Assembly: GCF_036227225.1 (NCBI RefSeq) | Contig: NZ_CP109444.1 | Location: forward strand, 1,116,001 to 1,180,000 | Direction of reading: 5' to 3' | DNA length: 64,000 bases | DNA from: Streptomyces sp. NBC_01478 | Lineage (GTDB): Bacteria; Actinomycetota; Actinomycetes; Streptomycetales; Streptomycetaceae | Part shown: piece by piece, positions 24,867 through 34,071 of the stretch | Position numbering within the stretch: the stretch's first letter is position 1 | Layout: each line of letters begins with the position of its first letter | Notes under the pieces: model-generated | Database searches by the model: none | What the model saw: the letters and a program-made list of their open reading frames with translations, nothing else | Told to the model about the DNA's origin: nothing | Made by a program: the position numbers and the translations under genes

Positions 24867-25633
24867 GACGGATTCCCTTCGCTGTGTACGGGGTTGGACA
24901 GGACACCGATGCCGCTGATCTCGATGTCCACGGTGTCCCCGGGTTCGAGTTGGCAGGTGGACTCGGCGCCCATCCACAGCACGTCCCCCGGGTGCATGGT
25001 GATGTGCTTGGTGAGTTCGACGATGTGGTCGAAGGGGTCGAAGACCATGTCGCCGGTGGCGAACGAGGCGCGGACCTCCCCGTTCACACGGAGTGTCGTG
25101 GTCTGCGCCAGGGCGTCGACGTCGGTCTCCATCCAGGGGCCCATGGGCTTGAACGTGTCGCTGTTCTTGCTGCGCCAGAACGAGCGGTCCTGGTGCTGCC
25201 AGGTACGTGCGCTCACGTCGTTGCCGATGGTCCAGCCGAAGACCGACTTGCGGGCCTCGTCGTAGGAGGCGTGCCGCAGGGTTCGGCCGATGACCGCGAC
25301 GAGTTCGGGCTCGGCCTCGAAGCGGCCCTCGACCTCGGCCGGCTTGACGATGGGTGAACGGTGGCCGGTGAGCGCGTTGTTGGCCCGGTAGCCGACCTCG
25401 GGGCGGGTCGGGGTCTCGGCGCGGGCGTGCGCGATGTGGCGCGGGTAGTTCATGCCGACCGCGTAGAAGACGGGCGGGACGACGACGGGCAGCCAGTGGG
25501 CGTCGGCCACCGGCACCGTGCCGAGGACCGAGGGGTCGCCGTCGAGGGGGGACTCGGACAGCAGCTCGATGTCCTCCTCCCCCACGCGGCCCCACACCGC
25601 CCGGCCGCCGACCGCAACACGCGTGTACCTCAT
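24863..25633 (-). CDS. Fumarylacetoacetate hydrolase family enzyme
   Basis: A 256-residue FAH-fold enzyme. The metal ligands are seen as the acidic pair in GRFEAEPELVAVIG and the Asp in TIGNDVSARTWQ; a YAVGMNYPRH loop leads the catalytic domain. The family covers 2-hydroxypenta-2,4-dienoate hydratases, oxaloacetate decarboxylase-like enzymes and acylpyruvases, so in this setting it probably hydrates or hydrolyses a ring-cleavage product. Six bases separate it from the upstream aldehyde dehydrogenase gene. Confidence 0.88.
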   Translation of the reverse strand: MRYTRVAVGGRAVWGRVGEEDIELLSESPLDGDPSVLGTVPVADAHWLPVVVPPVFYAVGMNYPRHIAHARAETPTRPEVGYRANNALTGHRSPIVKPAEVEGRFEAEPELVAVIGRTLRHASYDEARKSVFGWTIGNDVSARTWQHQDRSFWRSKNSDTFKPMGPWMETDVDALAQTTTLRVNGEVRASFATGDMVFDPFDHIVELTKHITMHPGDVLWMGAESTCQLEPGDTVDIEISGIGVLSNPVHSEGNPS

Positions 25634-25639
25634 GGCGGT

Positions 25640-27088
25640 TCAGCCCGCCAGCAGGTGGGAGACACGCTTGGTGATCAGATAGGCGTCGAGGGCCTCGGGG
25701 CCGCCCTCCCTGCCGTAGCCGCTCTCCTTCACGCCCCCGGAGGGGGCCTCCGCGACGGAGCCGCCGCAGTGGTTGATGGAGAGGATGCCGGCCTCCAGCG
25801 CGTCCGAGAGCTTCTCCGCGGTGGCGGCGGACTCGGTGAAGCCGTAGGCGGCGAGGCCGTAGGGAAGGGAGTTGGCGAGGGCGAGGGTCTCGTCCAGGTC
25901 GGTGAACGGGACGATCGGCGCGAGCGGGCCGAAGGGTTCCTCGTGCAGCAGCTTCGCGTCCGGCGGTACGTCGGTCAGCACGGTCGGGGCGTAGAAGTAG
26001 CCGTCGCGCGCGAGGCGTTGACCGCCGGTGAGCACCTTGGCACCACGTTCCACGGCGTCGGAAACCAGGTTCTCCATGGCCTGCAGCCGGCGCTCGTTGG
26101 CGAGCGGGCCCATGGTGGTGTCGGCGTCGAGGCCGTCTCCTACGGTGACCTCCTGGGCGGCCTTCACGAACTCGGCGGTGAAGGCGTCGACGATGCTCTC
26201 GTGGACGTAGAAGCGGCTCGGGGAGGTGCACACCTGGCCGGCGTTGAAGAACTTCGCCTGTGCCGCCTTGCGGGCGGACCTCAGCGGGTCGGCGTCGGCG
26301 CAGACGATGACCGGGGCGTGGCCGCCGAGTTCCATCAGGGTGGGCTTCATGACCTCGCCGGCCTGGGCCGCGAGGAGTTTGCCGACCGGGACGGAGCCGG
26401 TGAAGGCGACCAGGCGGATCCGCCGCGAGGGGATCAAGTGGGCGGAGACCTCGGCCGGTTCGCCGAAGACGAGGTTGAGGACGCCGGCCGGGAGTCCGGC
26501 GTCGGCGTAGCAGGCCACCAGGGCGGCGGCGGTTCCCGGGGTCTCCTCGGACGCCTTGATGACGATCGAGCAGCCTGCGGAGAGGGCGGAGGAGAGCTTG
26601 CGGTTCGGGCCGCCGACAGGGAAGTTCCACGGCACGAACGCGGCGACGGGGCCCACGGGTTCGCGGCGGACGGTGAGGACGGTACCGGGTGCGGACGGGA
26701 TGATCCGGCCGTAGGCGCGGCGGGCGTCCTCGATGTGCCAGCGCAGGGTGTCGGCGGTGCGCAGGGCCTCGGTGGTGCCCTCGCGGAGCGGCTTGCCCTG
26801 CTCCTGGGCCATGATCCGGCCGATCTCGGGGGCGCGTTCGGTGATCAGGTCGGCGGCGGTGTGCAGGATCGCGGAGCGCTTGGCTATCGGGGTGGCGCGC
26901 CAGGTGCGGAAGCCCTCGGTGGCCGCGTCGAGGGCGCGGTCGAGGTCGGCTGTCGTGGCGAGGGGTACCTCGCCGATCACCTTCTCGGTGGCCGGGTTCA
27001 CGATCGGGGCGGTCCGTCCGGTGCCGCCCTGGCACCACTCGCCCGCGATGTACATGCGGACGGCGGGGTAGCCGTGGTCGGAGGTCAT
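25640..27088 (-). CDS. Aldehyde dehydrogenase (succinate-semialdehyde/HMSDH-like)
   Basis: A 482-residue NAD(P)+ aldehyde dehydrogenase with AFVPWNFPVGGPNRKLSSALSAGCS, catalytic Glu in LMELGGHAPVIV and catalytic Cys in FFNAGQVCTSPSRFYV. Overall pattern (VNPATEKVIGEVP; SLPYGLAAYGFTES) is closest to succinate-semialdehyde dehydrogenases, but 2-hydroxymuconic semialdehyde or similar products are also possible beside an extradiol dioxygenase. Encoded 31 bases after the dioxygenase gene. Confidence 0.9.
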   Translation of the reverse strand: MTSDHGYPAVRMYIAGEWCQGGTGRTAPIVNPATEKVIGEVPLATTADLDRALDAATEGFRTWRATPIAKRSAILHTAADLITERAPEIGRIMAQEQGKPLREGTTEALRTADTLRWHIEDARRAYGRIIPSAPGTVLTVRREPVGPVAAFVPWNFPVGGPNRKLSSALSAGCSIVIKASEETPGTAAALVACYADAGLPAGVLNLVFGEPAEVSAHLIPSRRIRLVAFTGSVPVGKLLAAQAGEVMKPTLMELGGHAPVIVCADADPLRSARKAAQAKFFNAGQVCTSPSRFYVHESIVDAFTAEFVKAAQEVTVGDGLDADTTMGPLANERRLQAMENLVSDAVERGAKVLTGGQRLARDGYFYAPTVLTDVPPDAKLLHEEPFGPLAPIVPFTDLDETLALANSLPYGLAAYGFTESAATAEKLSDALEAGILSINHCGGSVAEAPSGGVKESGYGREGGPEALDAYLITKRVSHLLAG

Positions 27089-27119
27089 GAGTGGTGCCCT
27101 CTCAGGCTGGGGTGGAGAG

Positions 27120-28037
27120 TCAGTTGGCGGGGGCGTCCTGGTCGCGGTTGGAGCGCAGTGCCCAGATGTGGTGCGGCGGGGTGGTCTCGTGGACGCGGGT
27201 CTCGTAGGTGTCGTCGACCCGGTCCATGTCCGCCGCGTACTCGACGCGGCCGCCGCACGGGGCGTGCAGGAAGCGGAAGACGTTCGAGCCGACCGTGTGC
27301 CGGCCGAGCTTGCGGGCCTCCCGCCAGCCGCGCTCGATCATGAAGTTGCCGCCCTCGATGACGTCGTCGAAGCCGGGGACCTCGTAGGCGATGTGGTTGA
27401 CGCCGGCGCGGTCGGGGCGGTGGCACAGCAGCATGGTGTGCTGGTCGTCGTCGCCCGGTGCCTGCATGAACACGCCCATGGGTTCGACGATGTCGGTGGG
27501 CCGGAAGCCGAGCCGCTCGGTGTAGAAGGCGACGGCTTCCTCGCGCCCTTCCTTGACGATGTTCAGCGCGACATGGCACATGCGCAGCGGGAAGGCCCGG
27601 GTGAGCGGTTCCAGCGCGGCGTTCCAGCGGTCGACGCTGCCCAGCGCGTTGGCGGGCCGGGGGGTGACGTCCGCGTCCTTCGGGCGGGCCAGGGTGAGTC
27701 CGACGCCGAAACCGCTCTCGTCCACGGTGTGGAAGACGCCGTCGGCGCTCTCGTGGACCTTGCGGTCACGGCCCGCGGCGGCGACCAGCCGGGCCAGTTC
27801 CTCGGGGGTGTCGACGCCCCAGACCACCTCGCGGATCGTCGGCCCGGCCTCCAGCGGCGGCGGCAGCAGCGGGCCGGGCACGGTGTCCAGGTGGAGGGTC
27901 TGCCCGGTGAGCGTCTCGAAGACCGCGTGCTCCTCGGTGCGCTCCAGCAGGAACAGCCCGAAGTCGCCGAAGAAACGGACACATTCGTCTACGTCGTCGA
28001 TGCCGTAGGTGACCGATTCGATTCTCTGGATTCCCAT
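27120..28037 (-). CDS. Type I extradiol (VOC) ring-cleavage dioxygenase
   Basis: A 305-residue two-domain VOC protein. The iron-binding triad of type I extradiol dioxygenases is present in the C-terminal half: His in RMCHVALNIV, His in AGVNHIAYEV and Glu in GGRVEYAADMD. It should open a catechol-type ring next to the diol using Fe(II) and O2. ATG 28037 has GAGG seven bases upstream. It is the first gene of the sub-operon that continues with aldehyde dehydrogenase, FAH enzyme, VOC, hydrolase, DUF336 and MetE-like genes, so its product probably flows through those enzymes. Confidence 0.82.
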   Translation of the reverse strand: MGIQRIESVTYGIDDVDECVRFFGDFGLFLLERTEEHAVFETLTGQTLHLDTVPGPLLPPPLEAGPTIREVVWGVDTPEELARLVAAAGRDRKVHESADGVFHTVDESGFGVGLTLARPKDADVTPRPANALGSVDRWNAALEPLTRAFPLRMCHVALNIVKEGREEAVAFYTERLGFRPTDIVEPMGVFMQAPGDDDQHTMLLCHRPDRAGVNHIAYEVPGFDDVIEGGNFMIERGWREARKLGRHTVGSNVFRFLHAPCGGRVEYAADMDRVDDTYETRVHETTPPHHIWALRSNRDQDAPAN

Positions 28038-28135
28038 GGATGCCTCGTTTCGCGGGTCGCCCGGTGAGCCTAGATTTCGGGGCGTGAAGGCCTCAATGGT
28101 CCGAGCTCGTCTGAATTCGCAATCGTTTCTTGCGG

Positions 28136-29047
28136 CTACGACCGGATGGCCGGAATGGGATTCTGTGAGAACCATTCGGCGAGGAAGTCGAGGAACACGC
28201 TGACCTTGCGCGGGGTGGCCTGGCCGGGGCCGTAGATCGCGAACAGGGGACGGTCGGGGACCGCGAGTTCGGGGAGCAGGACCTGGAGGGCACCGCTCAT
28301 CAGGTCCTCGTAGGCCGGGCGCTGGGGCAGCAGGGCTATGCCGCGGCCGTGGACGGCGGCCTTCTGCAGGGCGATGTACGAGTTGGACGAGAAGGCGATG
28401 TTGCGGATCTTGTGCAGGGTGCTGGCGTGGCCGTGGCCGATGCGCCAGACCGGGTCGTTGACGTGGACCAGACAGTCGTGGTGGGCCAGGCCGTTGGGTT
28501 CGGTGAGCGGGCCGCCGCGCTCCAGGTACGTCTCGGAGGCGCACAGGACGAAGGGCAGCGAGGCGATCTTCTTGAGGCGCACGCTGGAGTCGCGCAGGTC
28601 GCGGGTGTGGAAGGCGACGTCGAAGCCGCTGTCCAGGAAGTCGTACGTACGGTCCGACATGCCGCCGAGCTCGAAGCGGACGTGGATCTTGGGGTGGGCG
28701 GCGGAGAAGGCGGCGATCGCGTCTCCGAGGTCCAGGCTGCCGATCCACTTGGGGCAGATGATGCTGAGGGTGCCCTCGGCGCGGTCGTGCAGGTGGGAGA
28801 TGACGGCGTCCTCGGCCTCGATCTCGTCGAGGATGCGGGCCGCGAACTCGGCGTACTTCAGGCCCGGTTCGGTGAGGCTCACCGAGCGGGCGGTGCGGTT
28901 GACCAGGCGGACGCCCACCTGTCGCTCCAGCTCGGCGACGTGGCGCGATACCAGCGAGCCCGACGAGCCCAGCTTCTTCGCCGCGCCGCTGAAGCTCCCG
29001 GCCTGTGCGACGGTGACGAAACTGTGCATGAGCAGCAGTCGATCCAT
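28136..29047 (-). CDS. LysR family transcriptional regulator
   Basis: A 303-residue LysR regulator: MDRLLLMHSFVTVAQAGSFSGAAKKLGSSGSLVSRHVAELERQVGVRLVNRTARSVSLTEPG is a full N-terminal HTH, followed by a periplasmic-binding-like effector domain (ASLPFVLCASETYLERGG, GHGHASTLHKIRN, GRGIALLPQRPAYED). ATG 29047 follows GGAGG by four bases; a longer open frame upstream is not supported. It sits between the dioxygenase sub-operon and the ABC importer, on the same strand, and is the best candidate regulator for the island. Confidence 0.9.
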   Translation of the reverse strand: MDRLLLMHSFVTVAQAGSFSGAAKKLGSSGSLVSRHVAELERQVGVRLVNRTARSVSLTEPGLKYAEFAARILDEIEAEDAVISHLHDRAEGTLSIICPKWIGSLDLGDAIAAFSAAHPKIHVRFELGGMSDRTYDFLDSGFDVAFHTRDLRDSSVRLKKIASLPFVLCASETYLERGGPLTEPNGLAHHDCLVHVNDPVWRIGHGHASTLHKIRNIAFSSNSYIALQKAAVHGRGIALLPQRPAYEDLMSGALQVLLPELAVPDRPLFAIYGPGQATPRKVSVFLDFLAEWFSQNPIPAIRS

Positions 29048-29227
29048 GATTCCTCCGGAGGCCCACGGGTGCCAGGGGTGGGCCCCGGCGGCGGTGCCGG
29101 TCGTACTGATGGGTCCGTCTCCGGCCGGCATGTCCAGGTCGCGGCTCGACTTGGACGTTCCGGCGATGTGACGGACGGGCGGCTCGGACAACAATGAGGC
29201 AGGTGTCGCTCCCGGCACCGGGCTCCG

Positions 29228-30178
29228 CTACTTCGGGCAGTACTGGGGAGCCTTGCTCAGGTTGTCCTTGGTCACCAACAAAAGAGGAATGTTGGCAATT
29301 TTGTCAACCTTCTTCTTGGCCAACAGACCGACCGCATTCTTCACCGCGGCCTGTCCTATCGCCATGGCCGAGTTGGCCACGGTGGCGGAGAGCCGTCCGT
29401 CCTGGACGGCGGCCAGGCCCTCGTCCGTGCCGTTGGCGGTCACGATCTTCACGTCCTTCTTGCCGGCCGCGTCGAACGCCTTGCGGGCGGCCAGCGCCAT
29501 GTCCTCGGAGGCGACGAACGCGTACTGCAGGTCCGGGTGGGCCTGGATCATGTTCTCGGCCACGTCCTGGGCCTTCACGGGGTTGAACATGCCTGGCTGG
29601 TTCGCGACCACCTTCGCGGTGCCGGGCAGTGCCTTCGTGAAGCCGCCCACCATCAGGTCGGAGGCCGCACCGGGCGCACCCGCGATGACGCCGACCTGAA
29701 CGCTCTTGCCGCCCGCGTCCTGCGCGATCCAGCCCGCGTCCAGGGCGCCGAGCTTGCCGAGATCGACCACGGCCGCGCCGAGAATGTCGTTCACGTCGCC
29801 GGTGGCCACGGAGGTCAGATAGATCGGGATGTTCGCGGCCTTCGCCTTGGCGATGTCGCCCTTCAGCGCGTCCACGTTGACGGTCTGCACGATCAGCGCG
29901 CTCACGTTGCGCGAGGTCATGTCCTCGATGTTGGAGAGTTCGGTGGTGGAATTCTGGTGCGAGTTGGCGGTGAACACCTTGGCGTTCTGCGTCTTCGCCG
30001 TCTGCTCGACCGCTTTCTGGAGACAACTGTGGAACTCGGTGTCACCGCCGTTGACGAACCCGAGGGTGACATCGCCGGAACTCCCGCTGTCGTCACCGGT
30101 GCCGCAGCCGCTCAGTACGAGAGTGGTGCCGGCGAACGCGGCGAGCACGGCTCTGCGGGATTGGAACGAAATTCTCAT
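29228..30178 (-). CDS. Ribose-type ABC transporter substrate-binding lipoprotein
   Basis: A 316-residue type I periplasmic-binding protein. The lipobox LSGC places the lipidated Cys at residue 25 after a short signal (MRISFQSRRAVLAAFAGTTLVLSGC), so it is anchored on the outer membrane face. The RbsB-like blocks DMTSRNVSALIVQTVN, YAFVASEDMALAARKAFDAAG and KIVTANGTDEGLAAVQDG are present. It delivers its ligand to the permease encoded 52 bases upstream in the operon. The ligand need not be a sugar given the catabolic neighbours. Confidence 0.9.
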   Translation of the reverse strand: MRISFQSRRAVLAAFAGTTLVLSGCGTGDDSGSSGDVTLGFVNGGDTEFHSCLQKAVEQTAKTQNAKVFTANSHQNSTTELSNIEDMTSRNVSALIVQTVNVDALKGDIAKAKAANIPIYLTSVATGDVNDILGAAVVDLGKLGALDAGWIAQDAGGKSVQVGVIAGAPGAASDLMVGGFTKALPGTAKVVANQPGMFNPVKAQDVAENMIQAHPDLQYAFVASEDMALAARKAFDAAGKKDVKIVTANGTDEGLAAVQDGRLSATVANSAMAIGQAAVKNAVGLLAKKKVDKIANIPLLLVTKDNLSKAPQYCPK

Positions 30179-30230
30179 GGTGAACCGCCTTTGTGGATGC
30201 AGTCTTTGAGGATGCGGTGAGCCGGGCCGG

Positions 30231-31244
30231 TCAATGGCGTGCGGAACGTGCCTTGTGCATCTCGTTGGCGATGGCCGCGATGAGCAGCACGCCGCCGACG
30301 GAGACCGACTGGTAGTTGCTGGAGACCTGGAGCAGGTTCAGCGCGTTGGCGACCACGCCCAGGAGCACCACTCCGAGGGCGGTGCCGATGACCGTGCCGT
30401 ATCCGCCGGCCAGGGCGGTGCCTCCGATGACGACCGCGGCGACGGCCTGGAGCTGGAGGGACAGTCCGCCGGTGCCGGGGCTGCTGCCGCTGAGCCGGGA
30501 CAGCAGCATCAGGCCGGCCAGTCCGGACAGGGCGCCGGTGAGGGCGTACAGCGAGAGCTTGCGGGCGGTGACGTTGATGCCGCTGAGCCGGGCGACGTGC
30601 TCGTTGCCGCCGATGGCGAAGGCGTCGCGGCCGAACACGGTGAACCGCATGACCAGGGCGGTCGCCACCAGCACGAGGATCGCCACGACCAGGAGGTACG
30701 GCACGCCGAGGATCTTGTTGTTGCCGAGGGCGAACATCCTGGTGCCGATGGAGACGCTGACGCTGTCGAGCACGAGAAGGGCGACACCGTCCAGGAGAGT
30801 CGCCATCGCCAGCGTCGCGACGAACGGGGCCACGTTCGTGAACGTCACGACCACCCCGTTGACCAGGCCGATCAGCGTGGCCAGCACGAGTGAGGCGACG
30901 ACGGTGAACGCCGTGGAGTGGCCGTGGGCCAGCAACTGCGCCCCGACCGCGGTCGTCACGGCGACGTTGCTGCCCATCGAGAAGTCCATGCCGCCCGCGG
31001 TCATCAGCAGCGTGAGCCCGGCCGCGATCACCGCGACGACGCTGACCTGGCGCAGGATGTTGATGACGTTCGTGTCGGTGGCGAACGCGTCGGTCCGCAG
31101 CGAGGTGCCGACGATCACGACGACGAGGACGGCGATCAGCCCGGTGTGCGGGGCACCGCGCAGCGCGGCCGGCGAGAGACGGGGGCGCGGTTTCCTGGGC
31201 GGGTCGGAGACGCCCGGGGCGTCGGTAACTGTCTTGACGCTCAC
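30231..31244 (-). CDS. Ribose-type (RbsC-like) ABC transporter permease
   Basis: A 337-residue membrane permease with about ten hydrophobic segments. The BPD-transp-2 family features are clear, such as SVVAVIAAGLTLLMTAGGMDFSMGSN and the cytoplasmic coupling loop GGNEHVARLSGINV. It forms the channel of the importer. Its start overlaps the ATPase gene end (ATGA at 31241-31244), showing coupling. The N-terminus has a 40-residue basic, Pro-rich cytoplasmic lead. Confidence 0.9.
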   Translation of the reverse strand: MSVKTVTDAPGVSDPPRKPRPRLSPAALRGAPHTGLIAVLVVVIVGTSLRTDAFATDTNVINILRQVSVVAVIAAGLTLLMTAGGMDFSMGSNVAVTTAVGAQLLAHGHSTAFTVVASLVLATLIGLVNGVVVTFTNVAPFVATLAMATLLDGVALLVLDSVSVSIGTRMFALGNNKILGVPYLLVVAILVLVATALVMRFTVFGRDAFAIGGNEHVARLSGINVTARKLSLYALTGALSGLAGLMLLSRLSGSSPGTGGLSLQLQAVAAVVIGGTALAGGYGTVIGTALGVVLLGVVANALNLLQVSSNYQSVSVGGVLLIAAIANEMHKARSARH

Positions 31245-32743
31245 TGCGGTTGACCTCCGAGGGCGGTGGCGACGAGTTCGTCATGGGTGATGGCGTCGAT
31301 GTCGTGCTCGGCGACCGTCCGGCCGGCGCTGACGACGACGACCCGGTCGGCGAGGCGCATGACCTCCTCGGCGGACGAGGAGGCGAGCAGTACGGCGACA
31401 CCGCGCGAGGCGAGGTCGTCGAGGAGGGCGTGGATGTCGGCCATCGCCGCGATGTCGACCCCGTTGGTGGGGTCCTCAAGGAAGCAGGCGACCGGCTCGG
31501 TCCCCAGCCACTTGGCGAGCAGCACCTTCTGCTGGTTGCCGCCGGACAGCGCGCCCACGGGCGGGTTGCCGGCGAGCGACACCACGCCGTAGCTGCGGCG
31601 CAACGGAGCGGCGCGGCGGGCGAGTTGGGCACGTCGGTGCATCCGGCGGCGGGCGAAGCGGTCCTCGGCCAGCATCAGGTTCTCGTCGAGGGACAGCTCC
31701 GGGACCAGGCCGAGGGCCCGGCGGTCACCGGTGACGCAGCGCAGCCCGCTGGCGAGCGAGGCGTGAACTCGGCCGAACGGCACCGGAGTTCCGTCCACGG
31801 TGAGGTGGCCGGTGTCCGGGCGGCGGCGGCCGGAGAGCACGTCGAAGAGGCGCGACTGGGCGTCCCCGGCCGGGCCGAGCACGGCGACGATCTCGCCCTT
31901 GCGCACGTCGACGGTGAAGTCCCGTACGGCCCGGCCGTCGGTGAGGCCGCGCACGGTGAGGCCGATCTCGTCCTTGGGGGCGGGCCGTTGGGACCGCCGG
32001 GACACAACGTCCCTGCCGACCATGCTCCGTACGAGTTCGGTGGCGTCGAACTCGGCGGCCGGCGCGCTGCGTACGACCGCGCCGTCCCGCAGCACCGTGA
32101 TCCGGTCGGCGACGGCCAGCACTTCGTCGATGTAGTGCGAGATGTAGACGACGGCCACGCCCTCGTCGCGCAAGGTGCGCACCAACTCCCTTATCTGCTG
32201 CGCCGCTTCGGCGCTCAGACACGCGGTCGGTTCGTCGAGGATCAGGATGCGGCCGCCGCGCCGGACCTCGCGGGCCACCTCGACCATGGTCTGCTCGGCG
32301 ACGGTGAGCGAACCCGCGGTGCGTGTCACGTCGATGTCGATGCCGAGGGCCTCGAGTGCCGTGCGGGCCTCGGAGTCGACCGCTTTCCAGCGCACGGCAC
32401 CGGCCCGGGTCGGCAGGTCGCCCAGCAGTACGTTCTCGGCGACGGTGAGCCCCATCGCCAGTTCCCGGCGCTGGGGCACCGAGGCGATGCCGAGCCGGCG
32501 GGCCTTGCGCACCGTAAGTCCGTGCTGTGCCTGCCCGTTGACCTCGACGGTGCCTTCGTCGCTCTGGTGGACCCCCGAAAGGACCTGCACCAGCGTGGAC
32601 TTGCCGGCGCCGTTCATGCCCATCAGCGCGTGGACCTCGCCGGGGTACAGGTCGAGGTCCACGTCCTTGAGGGCGGCGGCGCCACCGAAGCTCTTGGTGA
32701 CGCCGCGGACTCGAAGTACCGCGTCTCCCCCCGGAGTTGTCAC
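31241..32743 (-). CDS. Ribose-type (RbsA-like) ABC transporter ATPase, two fused domains
   Basis: A 500-residue protein with two ATPase domains. Domain 1 is complete: Walker A GMNGAGKST, signature region AGSLTVAEQTMVEVA and Walker B ILILDEPTACLS. Domain 2 has the degenerate P-loop usual for this family (GPAGDAQSR), a good LSGGNQQKV signature, but a Walker B reading CFLEDPTNGVD, where the normal Asp-Glu order is swapped. GTG 32743 overlaps the stop of the upstream gene as GTGA. It powers the importer with the permease and binding lipoprotein. Confidence 0.9.
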   Translation of the reverse strand: MTTPGGDAVLRVRGVTKSFGGAAALKDVDLDLYPGEVHALMGMNGAGKSTLVQVLSGVHQSDEGTVEVNGQAQHGLTVRKARRLGIASVPQRRELAMGLTVAENVLLGDLPTRAGAVRWKAVDSEARTALEALGIDIDVTRTAGSLTVAEQTMVEVAREVRRGGRILILDEPTACLSAEAAQQIRELVRTLRDEGVAVVYISHYIDEVLAVADRITVLRDGAVVRSAPAAEFDATELVRSMVGRDVVSRRSQRPAPKDEIGLTVRGLTDGRAVRDFTVDVRKGEIVAVLGPAGDAQSRLFDVLSGRRRPDTGHLTVDGTPVPFGRVHASLASGLRCVTGDRRALGLVPELSLDENLMLAEDRFARRRMHRRAQLARRAAPLRRSYGVVSLAGNPPVGALSGGNQQKVLLAKWLGTEPVACFLEDPTNGVDIAAMADIHALLDDLASRGVAVLLASSSAEEVMRLADRVVVVSAGRTVAEHDIDAITHDELVATALGGQPQ

Positions 32744-33360
32744 GGCCGTGGCTCGGTACCGTCGGAGCCGTCGGGGCTGTCGGACGTGTCCGGGACGACC
32801 CGGCCGTAGCCGCGGATGTCCGGGAACGGCGGCTCCTTGTCGGCCTGGAGGTCCACCTGGAAGGTGTTCAGGCACATGCCGAGCATGGTGAAGTTGCCGA
32901 GCGCGCCGATGGTGTCGACCAGGCCCTTGGACCCGAAGTGCGCCAGCGCGGCGGCGAAGGTGTCGTCGGTGACGAAGTGGTCGTCGAGGATCTCGCGGCA
33001 GAACTGGTAGAAGGCCTGGTCCACTTCGTTGTCGAAGACGGCCTCGCGCTTCTCGGCGATCGCCTTGACGGCGGCCTCCGGAATGCCGGCCTCGATCGCC
33101 TGGTGCACATGGGCGTTCCAGGAGTACTGCGCGTCCCAGTTGCGGGCGGCCAGCAGCAGGGTGAGTTCGCTCAGGTGCTTGGGGAGGCTGCTGTCGAAGC
33201 GGGCGAACGCGCCGAGGGATTCGGCCCGTTCGCACATCTCCGGGCTGTGCAGCCAGACCCGGAAGGGGCCGCGGACCGCGCCGCGCCGGCCGGCGATGCG
33301 GGCGGCCAGCTCCTGCTGGCGCGGGTCCATTTCCTCTTCGGTGAGAACGGGGAGCCTCAT
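32740..33360 (-). CDS. Carboxymuconolactone decarboxylase family protein
   Basis: An all-helical protein of 206 residues with the CMD-fold core [43 protein letters not shown] and a C-terminal helix with [21 protein letters not shown]. The family includes gamma-carboxymuconolactone decarboxylase and AhpD-like peroxidase helpers; no CxxC redox pair is seen, which argues against AhpD. It leads the ABC importer operon, coupled to the ATPase gene by a GTGA overlap, so it probably acts on the imported compound. A divergent cupin gene lies 203 bases upstream. Confidence 0.85.
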   Translation of the reverse strand: MRLPVLTEEEMDPRQQELAARIAGRRGAVRGPFRVWLHSPEMCERAESLGAFARFDSSLPKHLSELTLLLAARNWDAQYSWNAHVHQAIEAGIPEAAVKAIAEKREAVFDNEVDQAFYQFCREILDDHFVTDDTFAAALAHFGSKGLVDTIGALGNFTMLGMCLNTFQVDLQADKEPPFPDIRGYGRVVPDTSDSPDGSDGTEPRP

Positions 33361-33457
33361 GGGCCGATACCTGCCTTTTCTTTCCGGCGCGTTACGTGCA
33401 CGGATCGTGGAGCCGTGCGATGCGAGCCGACGCTACAGCCGGGTCCGGAAAGCTCAC

Positions 33458-33495
33458 CCCTCTGGAAATGCAAGGTAAAGCTGCACGCCAGAGGG
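33458..33495. promoter_or_regulatory. Interrupted palindrome between divergent CMD and cupin genes
   Basis: CCCTCTGG (33458-33465) and CCAGAGGG (33488-33495) are perfect inverted arms 22 bases apart in the 203-base divergent gap. A second shorter pair, GCACGG/CCGTGC, lies at 33398-33418. Suitable as an operator shared by both directions; the regulator is unknown. Confidence 0.4.
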
Positions 33496-33563
33496 CACCC
33501 ATTCGCTCGCGCGAGGCCTACCGTCGTTCGACGGCGAAGCGTGTAAGTGGAAAGGAACTCCGG

Positions 33564-33977
33564 ATGACCACGATCATCAAGGTCGCGTCCGTGCCCCTGC
33601 TCGACCGGGGCGGTGCCGTCGTCACGACCCCCCTCGTCACGACGCCGTCGGCGGGCGGGGAGAACCTGATCACCAGTGGGATGAGTGTGTATCCGGTCGG
33701 TTCCGGAGCGCCGTTGCACTCGCACAACTGCGACGAGCACGTGACGATCCTGGAGGGCGAGGCGGAGGTGTGGGTCGACGGCGAGGTGACGAAGCTGGAG
33801 CAGTACGACACCACGTACGTCCCCTCACCGATCCCGCACCTGTTCCGGAACATCGGCGACACCCCGCTGCGCATCCTGTGGGTGTACTCCTCGGGATACG
33901 TGACGCGGACGTTCACCGAGACCGGCAGGACGGTGGAACACCTGTCGGCGGAGGACCAGATGGGCTCGGACGACTAG
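33564..33977 (+). CDS. Cupin domain protein
   Basis: A 137-residue small cupin. Both cupin motifs and all four metal ligands are present: [21 protein letters not shown] (two His and one Glu, motif 1) and [19 protein letters not shown] (His, motif 2). Likely a metal-binding dioxygenase, isomerase or sensor domain acting on a small acid. ATG 33564 follows AAAGGAA. Divergent from the importer operon, so it may share its control. Confidence 0.85.
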   Translation: MTTIIKVASVPLLDRGGAVVTTPLVTTPSAGGENLITSGMSVYPVGSGAPLHSHNCDEHVTILEGEAEVWVDGEVTKLEQYDTTYVPSPIPHLFRNIGDTPLRILWVYSSGYVTRTFTETGRTVEHLSAEDQMGSDD

Positions 33978-34071
33978 GACACGACCAGGGCCTGTCCGGG
34001 CGATCATGCGGGAAGCCGGTAGTCGAAGACCCGGGGACCTCCTCACGGGCCCGCCCTATTAGGGTGACGCC

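Noticed and set aside
29298..29308. Another TTGTCAAC occurrence resembling the GntR site
   Set aside because: It is inside the coding sequence of the ABC binding protein (Lys/Val codons) and lacks the ACAAT half, so a regulatory role is not supported.
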